Assembly (NCBI GenBank): GCA_900543275.1
Contig: UQQL01000003.1
Coordinates: forward strand, 1-64,000
Direction of reading: 5' to 3'
Source: an uncultured Collinsella sp.
Lineage (GTDB): Bacteria; Actinomycetota; Coriobacteriia; Coriobacteriales; Coriobacteriaceae
Length of the DNA stretch: 64,000 nucleotides
Positions 35,540 through 44,229 of this stretch are shown here, piece by piece (position 1 is the first letter of the stretch; each line of letters opens with the position of its first letter). The position numbers and the translations under genes are program-made. The notes under the pieces are model-generated. The model worked only from the letters and a program-made list of their open reading frames with translations. It was not told the origin of the DNA and did no database searches.

Positions 35540-36589
35540 CTACCCTTGCGTTTCGCCATTGGTCGCTTCGTTGATGGCGCGGTACTCGGCACTCAGCTCG
35601 CGCGCCAGCTCTTCCTTGCTTGGAAGATACGGCAGGTATTTGGCGGCAAACACTTGGTCGTTGTCTTCGGGCAGCGTGTACTCGACGATCGAATCGCTTT
35701 TGTCCGCGCAGAGCACGATGCCTATGGGCGGATTGTCGCCTTCGTTCATGAGCTCACGCGTGTAGTAGTTCACATACATTTGCATCTGGCCCAGGTCCTG
35801 ATGCGTAAGGTCATCGGTCTTAAGGTCGATGAGCACGAAACAGCGCATCAGATAGTTGTAAAACACAAGGTCAATATAGAAATGGCGCCCATCAAAGGTG
35901 ATGCGCTTTTGGCGCGCCTCGAAAGCGAAGCCACGGCCAAGCTCCAGCAGGAACTTCTGAAGATGCGTGATGAGCGCCTGCTCTAGATCGCTCTCGCGAA
36001 ACGCAGTATCGTCCGAGAAACCTAAAAACTCCAGCACATATGGGTCGCGGATGATATCCTCGGGGCGACGAGCCGGGGCGCGCTTTTGGATTTCCTGGGT
36101 GACGGCCTCCTTGTCCTTGCTGGCAAGTAGGCGCTCTCGGAACATGGTGTTGATCTGGCGTTCGAGTTGGCGCGTGCTCCAGCGAGAATTGGCGCATTCG
36201 TTCATGTACCAGGCGCGAGCATCAGGGTCGGGAATGCGCATCAACCTGCGGTAATGAGTCCAGCTCAATTCGCTACGCAGTGCGTCGCGAATTGGAAACG
36301 CAAGAAAGAACTGACGCATATTGCGAAGGTTTGCGATGCCAAAGCCTCTTCCGAAATCCGCGGTAAGCCTTCTGGAGAGGCCCGCAATCAATGCCTCTCC
36401 ATATGCTGCGCGCTCCTCTCCGCCCTGTTCATCAACAATGCTCTTGCCGATCTCCCAATATGCCTCAACCATCGCAAAGTTAACGGCGGTATATGCCTTG
36501 TTGCGAGCGGCGTTGAGAATCGAGGAAACCTGCTTGTAAAAAACTTCTGGCACGATTGTCGATTCCCCGCGGTTTACCAGTTCGCCCAT
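35540..36589 (-). CDS. DUF1016 / YhcG-type PD-(D/E)XK nuclease family protein
   Basis: A 349-residue protein of the YhcG family. The N-terminal DUF1016 part shows the family signature AYWEIGKSIVDEQ... LRNMRQFFLAFP, and RDPYVLEFLGF marks the boundary. The C-terminal nuclease-like fold contains GRHFYIDLVFYN and VLIDLKTDDLTHQDLGQMQMYVNYY, giving D-x-n-D-x-K catalytic residues. Such genes are scattered by horizontal transfer and often sit with restriction or retron genes; the role is not established. GTG 36592 is an alternative start. The gene is followed by the ADP-ribosylglycohydrolase operon 63 nt later. Confidence 0.9.
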   Translation of the reverse strand: MGELVNRGESTIVPEVFYKQVSSILNAARNKAYTAVNFAMVEAYWEIGKSIVDEQGGEERAAYGEALIAGLSRRLTADFGRGFGIANLRNMRQFFLAFPIRDALRSELSWTHYRRLMRIPDPDARAWYMNECANSRWSTRQLERQINTMFRERLLASKDKEAVTQEIQKRAPARRPEDIIRDPYVLEFLGFSDDTAFRESDLEQALITHLQKFLLELGRGFAFEARQKRITFDGRHFYIDLVFYNYLMRCFVLIDLKTDDLTHQDLGQMQMYVNYYTRELMNEGDNPPIGIVLCADKSDSIVEYTLPEDNDQVFAAKYLPYLPSKEELARELSAEYRAINEATNGETQG

Positions 36590-36757
36590 CACTGTCGCCC
36601 CACTTTCCTCTTGAGGAATGCATCTTTATTACATTTAGTTTAAAGCCTCGCGCGGACACGAATTGCTGCGTTGTCTGGCACCTTCGCATGGGGGCCTTGC
36701 GGTGGTTAAAATGTGACCATAAAGGCAGTTTTAGCGAACCCCACGGGAGTGACATGC

Positions 36758-37027
36758 ATGGACAAGAACACGCTGCTATTCCAGGACAAAGGTTCGGGTA
36801 GGTTTAAAGACGTCAAGATCTACCCCAATCGTATCGAGGTGCTCAGGAAGGGTACTTTCGGCGGCAAGCACACCGAGATTGTCTATCTTAAGGACATCAC
36901 GGGGGTCAACAGGATCAAGGGCCGCGACGTTTTCCTACGTAACAGGCTGTTGACCGCTTGTGTCTTTAGCCTGAGCAGTCGTGCGAAGGCCCAGGAGTTT
37001 GTTAACGCGCTGAACATGGTGATGTAG
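36758..37027 (+). CDS. Small PH-like domain protein
   Basis: An 89-residue protein with a beta-rich pattern typical of bacterial PH-like domains: FKDVKIYPNRIEVLRKG, KHTEIVYLKDITGVNRI, then a C-terminal helix (KAQEFVNALNMV). GGGAG at 36745-36749 lies 8 nt before the ATG. It has no signal peptide or membrane segment, so is probably cytosolic. No partner is evident. It is convergent to the secreted phospholipase gene. Confidence 0.65.
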   Translation: MDKNTLLFQDKGSGRFKDVKIYPNRIEVLRKGTFGGKHTEIVYLKDITGVNRIKGRDVFLRNRLLTACVFSLSSRAKAQEFVNALNMVM

Positions 37028-37046
37028 TCGAAAGCGGCGTTCGGGC

Positions 37047-37092
37047 CAAGGTAAAAATCGGGGGCACAGAACGGTGTTCTGCGCCCCCGATT
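37047..37092 (-). terminator. Terminator of the PI-PLC-like gene
   Basis: Long inverted repeat AATCGGGGGC / GCCCCCGATT (37056-37065 with 37083-37092) with further pairing inside (CAGAAC/GTTCTG). On the minus strand it runs into five T, so it mainly serves the minus-strand gene; it may also end the small PH-like gene. Confidence 0.85.
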
Positions 37093-37121
37093 GAGTCGAT
37101 GTGTCTAAAAGGCTGGCTTGC

Positions 37122-39608
37122 CTATTCGCTAGCGCCTTCGCTGTCTTCGCGGTCACTGGCAAGCATTGCTGCACCTGCGACCGTCGTCGCCACGGCGGCG
37201 GCAGCGAGCCCGGCGGCAACGCCAGAGCCGTCGCCCGTGTCGGCGAGTTTTCCGGCCGAGCTTTCGCCCTTGCCGTTCTTGTCGGCGCTACCTGCGTTGG
37301 AGCCCGTGCCACCGTCGGTGCCGGCGCCGTTGCCGCCCGCGTTGCCCGAGGTTGCAACGGTAAAGCTTGCGGCTCCGTCGCTGGCGAGCGTGTAGTTCTG
37401 CGCCGCGTCGCCCAAGAGACCGTTCACGCGCACCCAGTACGTTCCTGCGGCAAATGTTTCGCCCTCGGCCATTGCCGTGCCCGGAGCGCCGTCCGCGTCG
37501 TGCACAAACTCGAGCTGGGCCGTGCAGGCATCGGTTTCGAGCTTGCCCTCGAGTGATGCCGCAATCTTGGCGCGCACGTCTTCGCCGGCCTTAAGGCCTT
37601 CGAGTCCCTCAAAATGGGGCGTCAGCGCGCGTGGATCGATATCGATAGGCACAAAGCCCTGCAGTCTTGTAACGGTCTCGTTGCCCAGGGCATCAACATC
37701 CACGTATTCAATGGCAAACGCATGGCCCGAAGCCGCCACGTTGAGTACGTTGCTGCTGTCGACAAGGCGGAAATGGCCCTCGCCAACGGTCTTGCCATCC
37801 TGGAGCGAGGCATCGCTCAGCGAGTCGCCGTACGTCATGCGCATGCGGGTCGGGAGGTAGTACGAAGCTGTCTGCTTGTGCTGTGTATCGTAATCGTAAT
37901 TGCGCTGGTAGATGCTCCGGGCCAGCGCCGCATCAACAAAGTCGGATGCGATGATGCCAATGTGCTCGAGGTAATCTGACTTTGTATCCTCGATGCCGCT
38001 GGGATTGATGTACGGGCTCTTATACAGATGCTCGTTGACTACTCGTGCCGAGGTAAAAGGATTGCCTCCGTGCGACAAGCCCGTGCAGCTGGTGTAGTTG
38101 ATAGACCAGCAACGCTCCTGGACTTGCACCTTGGCCCCGTCATCGTCCGCGACGTCCACCTTGTTGCGCGTGCGCCCGGTCGTTTCCTTCAGCGCATTAT
38201 CGACCCAGCTGAGCTTGTCGGTTCCCGTGAGTTTGTACTTGTCCTGGGCGTATACCTTGGTGCAATAGGGCTCTTTGTCTCCTGTTTCCCCCGCGGCTTC
38301 AAAGCCCCGCGCGTCTTGGACGAGACACATAGTGGCGCTGTCGGAGTGAGCCTTGATCTTGTCATCCCATTCGGTAAGGTCGAGGCCCCACGTATGGCCG
38401 CTTACACTGTTGCCGGCGAGCCTAAATCGACGCAGCAGAACGATCTTTCCGCGCACCTCGTGTAGCGTGGGAACGCGGCTCGATGTGTAGAACAGGTTGG
38501 GGTTATCGGCCATAACCTTGGCGAAGGCCGTCGTTATGCTTTCGTCGGTAGCCTCATCGTTGCCGCGCGATGCGAGCATGATGAGCGCTTCTGACGGGTT
38601 TTCGTTCAAAAACGTTTTGAAGTACCCGATGACATCGGAGAGATGCAGATAGTTCCCGTCTTTTTTGAGTAGGTAGAAAATCCCGTGGTCGATACCGGGG
38701 TCGTCGCCCTTTCCGAGTCGGATATCAAAATAGCGGATTCCCTCGAGCAACTGCGTGGGAATGTAATCCTGCTGGCATTTTACTTGCGAGGATTGGGGCT
38801 CAGTGTCGTTGTCCACGCTGCAGGTGCCCGAATCGTGCGTACCCGGGATGCTCAGCTCGTCGAGGAACTTGTTGTCGTCGACGTATTTCATCCAACATGG
38901 CCCATCGACGTAGCTGCTGTACGTGATCCAGTCGAGGCTGCTAACCGTGGCATCGTTCTTTTTCATGTCGTAACCGATAAGTTCGAGCTCCCACGGAATG
39001 CTCTTACTCTTATGGCAGATCTTATTGTTGTCCTGGTCTTTGCCGTTCGATTCTATTGCCAAGTACTTAATGTCTTTTTTCTCGGTTTCTTTCTCGACCG
39101 TGCGGTCTCGGATGATATAGGTTCCGTTTGATTGGCGCTCGAACGCAAAAGCGCGGCTGGGCTTGTTGTCATACTCGCCGCCCCATACGTGGATGACCTT
39201 TCCATCTTTGTCCGAGTCGTCGTCGACCGACCAAATGCTGTAGCCCGTCTTTTTATGCTCTTCGAAATTGAGCAAGGTGCGGATAGCATACCAGTTTGTA
39301 TCGTCATTCTTGGTCGTTACGTTCTCAAGGATGAGCTTGCTGGACGTGCCGTCGTTAAACAGGTGGCAGACGTTGCCGCGAACGTTGCCGTCTTGGTTGA
39401 CGCTCGCGGTGCGAAAATAGCCCGCGGGGCGAAGGCGAATGACGAAATTACCGAGGTGCTCCGCCGGTTTGGGCGTGTCGTCTGCAAATGCCGCTCGCAG
39501 GGGAATGCCCGGTGCCGCGGTTTCTGGCAGGCTTGCAAGCGGCGACAGCGCCGCAAGACCTAAGCCCAGCGTAAATGCTCGGCGGCTGATGGCATGGTGT
39601 TCGGTCAT
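37122..39608 (-). CDS. Secreted PI-PLC X-domain protein with Tat signal and C-terminal anchor
   Basis: An 828-residue exported protein. Residues 1-~42 are a Tat-like signal (SRRAFTLGLGLAALSPLAS ... AFA). Residues ~50-230 are beta-rich with repeated short strands, possibly a ricin-like trefoil. The PI-PLC X domain follows at ~245-450 with both catalytic histidines: H258 in IPGTHDSGT and H308 in IDHGIFY. It probably cleaves phosphatidylinositol or a GPI-type glycolipid; the substrate is not predictable. A C-terminal carbohydrate- or surface-type domain (GHFRLVDSSNVLNVAASGHAF) precedes a Gly/Asn linker, LADTG, and one hydrophobic helix. LADTG is a relaxed sortase-like motif, but the usual positive tail is absent. 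Confidence 0.8.
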   Translation of the reverse strand: MTEHHAISRRAFTLGLGLAALSPLASLPETAAPGIPLRAAFADDTPKPAEHLGNFVIRLRPAGYFRTASVNQDGNVRGNVCHLFNDGTSSKLILENVTTKNDDTNWYAIRTLLNFEEHKKTGYSIWSVDDDSDKDGKVIHVWGGEYDNKPSRAFAFERQSNGTYIIRDRTVEKETEKKDIKYLAIESNGKDQDNNKICHKSKSIPWELELIGYDMKKNDATVSSLDWITYSSYVDGPCWMKYVDDNKFLDELSIPGTHDSGTCSVDNDTEPQSSQVKCQQDYIPTQLLEGIRYFDIRLGKGDDPGIDHGIFYLLKKDGNYLHLSDVIGYFKTFLNENPSEALIMLASRGNDEATDESITTAFAKVMADNPNLFYTSSRVPTLHEVRGKIVLLRRFRLAGNSVSGHTWGLDLTEWDDKIKAHSDSATMCLVQDARGFEAAGETGDKEPYCTKVYAQDKYKLTGTDKLSWVDNALKETTGRTRNKVDVADDDGAKVQVQERCWSINYTSCTGLSHGGNPFTSARVVNEHLYKSPYINPSGIEDTKSDYLEHIGIIASDFVDAALARSIYQRNYDYDTQHKQTASYYLPTRMRMTYGDSLSDASLQDGKTVGEGHFRLVDSSNVLNVAASGHAFAIEYVDVDALGNETVTRLQGFVPIDIDPRALTPHFEGLEGLKAGEDVRAKIAASLEGKLETDACTAQLEFVHDADGAPGTAMAEGETFAAGTYWVRVNGLLGDAAQNYTLASDGAASFTVATSGNAGGNGAGTDGGTGSNAGSADKNGKGESSAGKLADTGDGSGVAAGLAAAAVATTVAGAAMLASDREDSEGASE

Positions 39609-39913
39609 AACTCCTCCATTCGCAGCGTGCGGTTATGCGATAGTTTTGGTCACTATACTGCCCAGATGTTTAAAGATGCTGGTTTAATTGTCTGCGCGGC
39701 GCAATAAATCGGTGGGCGGACGTGTTGAGGTGTTTGTCGTTTTCGTACTGTTGCCACATTTGGGGCGGTTCCGGCGTCCGGCACCCTCGCGTTCGCCGGC
39801 TATCGGCATAAGAAAGGGAAGACCGGCGAGCCGATCCTCCCTTGGTGCGAAGCGCTGGGGTATCGTCGCTTGTTTGCACTGTGCCCGTGTTTCCCGCTGC
39901 GCTCGCCAGTCGT
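39609..39913. other. Intergenic region upstream of the PI-PLC-like gene
   Basis: About 305 bp. On the minus strand a TATAGT near 39650-39656 may be the -10 of the PI-PLC-like gene. The part 39780-39860 has CCGGCGAGCC-type inverted pieces but no clear T tract for the lipoprotein gene that ends at 39914. I see no gene. Confidence 0.35.
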
Positions 39914-40507
39914 TTAGCGCTTGATCTCGATGTCGTCGAGCTTGACGTCCATGGCCTCGGTCTTGGCTTCGGCGATGTCGTCGGCAAACTCCAGAGACTT
40001 CATCATGGTCTTGACGGCGTCCTTGTGCTCCTCGACATTGTCGATGCTCACGTAGACGCTGCCGCCGCCTGCTTCGGTGAAGTACTCAGTCGTCACGCCG
40101 CCCGAGTGTGTATAGGAAGCGTTGCGCCAAGTCTTGCCGTTGTACTTGACGGGATCATTCTCGGTCCACTCAAAGTTGGCCTTCCATTTGGCCTCGTAGT
40201 CGAACAGCTCGTCGGCGTTCTTGTCGGAGTCGAAGACAGGGATGAAGCGATCGCTGGCGTGCTCGCTCTCGGTGAACTTAAACTGGGCCCTATCGGCGGT
40301 GTCGCCTGCGACGTCCGTGATTTCGACGCCCTCGGGCACCTCGACCTTAAACCAAATGAAGTCGGTCCTCATATCCACGGCTGGCTTTTCTGCTCCGCCG
40401 CCACCGCCACTGCCGGCAGCGCCACCGCTTCCACCGCAACCCACCAGGGCAACTGCGGCAAAAAGACTCATGCAGAGGGTGAGAATCGCAAAGGCCTTCT
40501 TTTTCAT
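39914..40507 (-). CDS. Lipoprotein, paralog 1 of a tandem pair
   Basis: A 197-residue lipoprotein: MKKKAFAILTLCMSLFAAV with lipobox LVGC (C24), then a Gly-rich linker. The mature part shares a sequence pattern with the neighbouring lipoprotein: DFIWFKVEVPEG, DRFIPV, KYNGKTW, SVYVSIDN, and the tail DDIAEA...DDIEIKR. No family is recognised. It is probably anchored outside the membrane. GGAGGA lies 11 nt before the ATG on the minus strand. A 19-bp motif upstream (40580-40598) recurs near the second paralog. Confidence 0.75.
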   Translation of the reverse strand: MKKKAFAILTLCMSLFAAVALVGCGGSGGAAGSGGGGGAEKPAVDMRTDFIWFKVEVPEGVEITDVAGDTADRAQFKFTESEHASDRFIPVFDSDKNADELFDYEAKWKANFEWTENDPVKYNGKTWRNASYTHSGGVTTEYFTEAGGGSVYVSIDNVEEHKDAVKTMMKSLEFADDIAEAKTEAMDVKLDDIEIKR

Positions 40508-40579
40508 GGTCGTGTCCTCCTCGATCTGTAACCGCCCATGGATTACCTGCCTTTACTGTACGCGTGGGCGGCTCGCTAG

Positions 40580-40598
40580 GGTGGGCCATGTGTCCCAT
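40580..40598. promoter_or_regulatory. Repeated 19-bp motif with TGGGnCAnnTGnCCCA palindrome, copy 1
   Basis: Exactly identical 19 bases occur at 40580-40598 and 41533-41551. The core is an interrupted palindrome, as expected for a dimeric regulator. This copy lies 73 bp upstream of the first lipoprotein gene. A common REP unit is the alternative explanation. Confidence 0.45.
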
Positions 40599-40644
40599 TC
40601 TGAGGGCCGGATTTGCGCCGTTAAGTGGCAATATGCTCGGACGC

Positions 40645-40680
40645 AAAAGAGGGGAGGGCCGATGCTGTCGGCCCTCCCCT
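40645..40680 (-). terminator. Terminator of the second lipoprotein gene
   Basis: A perfect 12-bp stem GGGGAGGGCCGA / TCGGCCCTCCCC (40651-40662 with 40668-40679); on the minus strand it is followed by TCTTTTG. It lies between the two lipoprotein genes, so each is transcribed separately. Confidence 0.9.
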
Positions 40681-40733
40681 GGCTGGGCGTCCGATCATTT
40701 AATGACTGCGCATGCGATGCTGCGTGCGAGCCC

Positions 40734-41336
40734 CTAATGCTTGATCTCGATGCTCGAAATCTCGACTTCGCGTGCCTCGGCAACTGCCTTCGCCATGTCA
40801 TCGGGGAACTCGATGGAGTTGAGGAGCGCCTCGGCTTCTTTCTTGTGCTGGTCGAAGTTCGAGATGAGGACGTAGACGCTTCCCGGCTCAACGTCGGTAA
40901 AAAGCATCGTTGAGATGCCGCTGTTGTCCTCGTATGTTCCGACGAGCCACGTCCTGCCGTTATACTCGACGGACCCGCCATCCTTCCACTGGAACGTATC
41001 CCCCTTCTTTTCCGCCTGGTCGGCGTGGGATTCCTCGGCCGTCAGCGCTTTTTTCCAAACGGGGATAAAGCGATCGGCTGAGGCGTTCTCGTCTTCGGGG
41101 AAGGTGAGCTGGACCCTGTCGGCGTTCCTGCCGGCGGAGTCGCTTACGCCGACGCCCTCGGGCATCTCGACCTTAAACCAGATGAAGTCGGTCTTCTTGG
41201 CGACGGGGGCCTTTTCCTTGCTCTCGCTCTTGGGGGCGCTGCCGCCGCCAGATGCGCTCCCGCCGCAGCCGACAAGGGCAAACGCGGCAAAGAGGGCGAT
41301 GCAAAGGGAAAGGATTGATAGGGTCTTTTTCTTCAT
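40734..41336 (-). CDS. Lipoprotein, paralog 2 of a tandem pair
   Basis: A 200-residue lipoprotein: MKKKTLSILSLCIALFAAFALVGC lipobox (C24), Ser/Gly/Lys-rich linker, then a mature domain clearly paralogous to the preceding gene (DFIWFKVEMPEG, DRFIPVW, EYNGRTWLVGTY, SVYVLISNFDQHKKEAE, DDMAKAVAEA). GGAGGA precedes ATG 41336 by 9 nt; upstream in-frame codons to 41447 would bury the signal peptide and are not used. It looks like a recent tandem duplication that has diverged. Function is unknown. Confidence 0.75.
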   Translation of the reverse strand: MKKKTLSILSLCIALFAAFALVGCGGSASGGGSAPKSESKEKAPVAKKTDFIWFKVEMPEGVGVSDSAGRNADRVQLTFPEDENASADRFIPVWKKALTAEESHADQAEKKGDTFQWKDGGSVEYNGRTWLVGTYEDNSGISTMLFTDVEPGSVYVLISNFDQHKKEAEALLNSIEFPDDMAKAVAEAREVEISSIEIKH

Positions 41337-41677
41337 GGTGGCGTCCTCCTTGTCTGCCGATGACATCACGGCGCCGCATGCTGTTGGGGTACTGATTGCA
41401 CTGGCGGCGGATGTCTTTGTGTGCTGTGCGGCGATACCTCCGTTCATCGCTTGTGGCCGTTGCGCGGCCGTGCCCCAACGGGTTCCTTACTTATAGATAT
41501 GCCCCAGCTTGCGCTGCCCGGGAGTCTCGAAAGGTGGGCCATGTGTCCCATGTTTGGGGCACTGGGCGCATGGGACGGCACGGCTCGGCATCGACTTTTC
41601 CATGTTGCGCAACAGCGCCCTGGGTGGGGGCGTATAGACTTGGCTGTGACAAAAGCCAAACCACGAAAGGTCGAACG
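41337..41677. other. Divergent intergenic region upstream of paralog 2 and a zinc-ribbon gene
   Basis: A 341-bp region carrying promoters for the second lipoprotein gene (minus) and the zinc-ribbon membrane protein (plus). It contains copy 2 of the 19-bp motif (41533-41551). Reverse-strand and plus frames here are open only by chance. Confidence 0.4.
41533..41551. promoter_or_regulatory. Repeated 19-bp motif, copy 2
   Basis: Identical to copy 1 at 40580-40598. It lies 197 bp before the second lipoprotein gene and 127 bp before the zinc-ribbon membrane protein gene. Confidence 0.45.
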
Positions 41678-42517
41678 ATGTTCTGTCAAAAATGCGGACA
41701 GCAAGTTCCCGATGGATCGACGTTTTGCACGCATTGCGGGGCCTCGCTGGCGGGTGGTTCCGTGCCGACGCCTACGGGCGCTGGTCCTTCCTCTGCCCCG
41801 GGCCTAACCCAGTCGATGCCGCCGGTCGCGCCTGCGCCTCAAAAGCCTAAGAGCAAGGCGCCGGTCATTATCGCTGTGGCATGTGCTGCTGTGGTCCTCA
41901 TCGGTGGCGGCACGGTGTTTGCACTCACGATGCTTAATGGGTCCAAGAGCTCTGACACGCAAATCTCGGTGATCGATACCGGGTCTTCGGACGAGAAAGA
42001 TTCTTCTGCCAAGAAGAAGAGCGACAAGTCCAAGGCCAAGGAACCCTCGTCGTCCGATGACGAGGCCGTTCCCGAGGACGAGTCGGCATACTACGGTTCG
42101 GGCGATTCGGACGATTACCTAACCGACGTGTATACGTACACGAACGACATGCATCCTTATAGCATGTCGATTCCCAATCGCTTTGAGATGGAAGATACTC
42201 CCAACGGCAGCGGCGCCAGGTATGAGGACCCGGAGACGGGCTTTGTAATCAACCTGTTTGGCTACGTCAACATTAACGACGAAACTGCACACGAGATGTT
42301 CGTCGATGAGGACACCTCGGGCAAGACTGACCTCTATACCGCGGAGGGCGACAGCTGGTACGTGGTTTCGTGGCGCGAGGGCGACACGATCATTTACGAA
42401 AAGACGATCGTCACGGATTCGACGATTGCCACGGCGCATTTGGAGTACTCGACTGCAAACCGCGACATGGGATCGAAGATTATCGACACACTGCTGCCGA
42501 CGTTTCAGGTGGACTAG
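41678..42517 (+). CDS. Zinc-ribbon membrane protein with extracellular domain
   Basis: A 279-residue protein. A zinc ribbon at the N-terminus (CQKCG ... CTHCG, residues 3-20), a Pro/Ala-rich linker, and one membrane helix at ~61-86 (APVIIAVACAAVVLIGGG). Then a Lys/Ser/Asp-rich stretch and an extracellular domain beginning YTYTNDMHPYSMSIPN, which resembles PsbP/YjcQ-like ligand folds only loosely. This layout (cytosolic ribbon, outer domain) is common in Gram-positive accessory membrane proteins without known function. The ribosome site is weak (GAAAGG). Confidence 0.7.
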   Translation: MFCQKCGQQVPDGSTFCTHCGASLAGGSVPTPTGAGPSSAPGLTQSMPPVAPAPQKPKSKAPVIIAVACAAVVLIGGGTVFALTMLNGSKSSDTQISVIDTGSSDEKDSSAKKKSDKSKAKEPSSSDDEAVPEDESAYYGSGDSDDYLTDVYTYTNDMHPYSMSIPNRFEMEDTPNGSGARYEDPETGFVINLFGYVNINDETAHEMFVDEDTSGKTDLYTAEGDSWYVVSWREGDTIIYEKTIVTDSTIATAHLEYSTANRDMGSKIIDTLLPTFQVD

Positions 42518-42701
42518 GCGCCCGTGCCTATAGCCGGCAATCGAAAACACCGATAGCCAGATCTCCTGACAGTCTTTGTCTTATGGGCTAGACTGGCTTG
42601 GACAAGATCGATGAATGGGGCAACCGCTTCCTGGCGTCGTTGTCCCATTTTTATTATGCGTGCGACCCGTGGTGGCCGGCACGGTGGGCAGAGGTGTTCC
42701 G

Positions 42702-43334
42702 ATGAGCCAAGAGATGATGGATAAGACCTGTCGCGGATTTGCCGAGGCGTTGGCTGCACGCGAGCCGGTTCCCGGCGGCGGTAGCGCGAGCGCGTTTGTG
42801 GGAGCACTGGGTGCCTCGCTGTGCGGGATGGTTGCTCGCTATGGCGCGACGAACCCCGCGCTTGCCGATCGCGCGGACGATCTGGCGCACGCGTTTGCCC
42901 AGGCAGACGAGCTGGCTCAGGAGCTCGTGGGTCTGGTTGCCGAGGACGTTCGTGCGTACGGCCAGGTGTCCGCTGCGTACGGTATTCCGCGCGAGAACCC
43001 GGCTCGACCTGCGGCGATTCAGGACGCGTTGCACGTGGCGGCCATGCCACCGTACCGCATTATGGACGCCTGCGGTCGTGCGCTGGCGCTGCTCGAGGAC
43101 ATGGCGGACAAGGGCTCCCGACAGCTGCTCTCCGATGTGGCGTGCGGTGCCGTGTTTTGCCGCGCGGCCATGCAGGGCGCGAGCTTGACGCTCTTTGCCA
43201 ATACCACGTCTATGAAAGACCGGACGCGCGCCGAGGAGCTCGAGGCGGCGTGCGATGAACTGCTCGATATGTGGCTACCGCGCGCCGACGCTCTGGCGCG
43301 CCGCGCCGCCGACGCCGCCAGGAAGAGGGGATAG
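42702..43334 (+). CDS. fchA: Cyclodeaminase/cyclohydrolase family protein (FchA-type)
   Basis: A 210-residue helical protein of the formimido-THF cyclodeaminase/methenyl-THF cyclohydrolase family. The family signature PVPGGGSASAFVGALGASL is at residues 22-40, and NPARPAAIQDAL and a late NTTSMKDRTRAEELE are typical. It interconverts methenyl-THF and formyl- or formimino-THF. It starts at ATG 42702 after AGAGG, and ends 2 nt before the folD start. Since FolD here lacks its cyclohydrolase residues, this protein is the likely cyclohydrolase of the pathway. Confidence 0.9.
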   Translation: MSQEMMDKTCRGFAEALAAREPVPGGGSASAFVGALGASLCGMVARYGATNPALADRADDLAHAFAQADELAQELVGLVAEDVRAYGQVSAAYGIPRENPARPAAIQDALHVAAMPPYRIMDACGRALALLEDMADKGSRQLLSDVACGAVFCRAAMQGASLTLFANTTSMKDRTRAEELEAACDELLDMWLPRADALARRAADAARKRG

Positions 43335-43336
43335 CC

Positions 43337-44191
43337 ATGGCAGAGCTGCTGAAGGGCGCTCCCGTCGCCCGCGCGTTGACTGAGGAGCTTGCCGCGCGTT
43401 GTGCTGTTCTGCGCGAGCGCGGCGTTGTTCCAACGCTTGCTATCGTTCGTGTAGGCGAGCGCGAGGACGACCTGTCCTACGAGCGCGGTGCACTCAAACG
43501 CTGCGAAAAGGCGGGCATCGAGGCTCGTCGCGTTTTGCTTCCTGCCGATGTTTCGCAGGACGAGCTACTGGCGGCTATTAAGGACATCAATGCCAACCCC
43601 ACTGTTCATGGCTGTCTGCTGTTCCGCCCGCTGCCTGCCGGTCTTGACGAGGATGCGGTTGCCGCCGCGCTCGATCCCGCCAAGGACGTTGACTCCATGA
43701 CACCGGCCTCGCTGCTTACCACACTATCGGGACGAGGCAAGGGCTTTGCTCCTTGTACGGCCGAAGCCGTGCTGGCACTGCTGGACCATTATGGCGTTGA
43801 GCTGGATGGGGCCAAGGTTGCCGTTGCCGGTCGGTCGCTGGTGATTGGCCGCCCCGTTGCCGCTATGCTTACGGCTCGCAATGCCACGGTGACGACGTGC
43901 CATACGCATACGCGCGACCTTGCTGCCGAGTGCCGTTTTGCCGACATCGTTGTTGCCGCGGTTGGACGCGCGCGCACGATTGGCGCGGATGCGGTTCGCG
44001 AGGGCCAGACAATCATCGATGTTGGCATTAATTGGGACGAGGCTGCTGGCAAGCTGGTCGGTGACGTTGATTTTGACGCTGTGGAGCCGGTTGTTGGCGC
44101 CATCACGCCCGTGCCGGGCGGCGTGGGCGCTGTGACGACGGCGATTCTCGCCAAACACGTGATCGAGGCGGCGGAGCGTGCATCGAAATAG
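43337..44191 (+). CDS. folD: Methylene-THF dehydrogenase FolD with altered cyclohydrolase residues
   Basis: A 284-residue FolD-family enzyme. The Rossmann half is typical (VAVAGRSLVIGRPVAAML, CHTHTRDL, PVPGGVGAVTTAILAKHV). In the catalytic cleft, the conserved lysine of the SYxxxK motif is alanine (A52 in SYERGAL), and the glutamine of VQLPLP is phenylalanine (F96, LLFRPLP). DVD at 117-119 remains. In E. coli the lysine is needed for the cyclohydrolase step, so this enzyme probably only does NAD(P)-dependent methylene-THF oxidation. It is coupled to fchA with a 2-nt gap. Confidence 0.9.
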   Translation: MAELLKGAPVARALTEELAARCAVLRERGVVPTLAIVRVGEREDDLSYERGALKRCEKAGIEARRVLLPADVSQDELLAAIKDINANPTVHGCLLFRPLPAGLDEDAVAAALDPAKDVDSMTPASLLTTLSGRGKGFAPCTAEAVLALLDHYGVELDGAKVAVAGRSLVIGRPVAAMLTARNATVTTCHTHTRDLAAECRFADIVVAAVGRARTIGADAVREGQTIIDVGINWDEAAGKLVGDVDFDAVEPVVGAITPVPGGVGAVTTAILAKHVIEAAERASK

Positions 44192-44229
44192 GCGTTTTGG
44201 GCTGTTTGAGGGGCTAGCCATATACCGCG

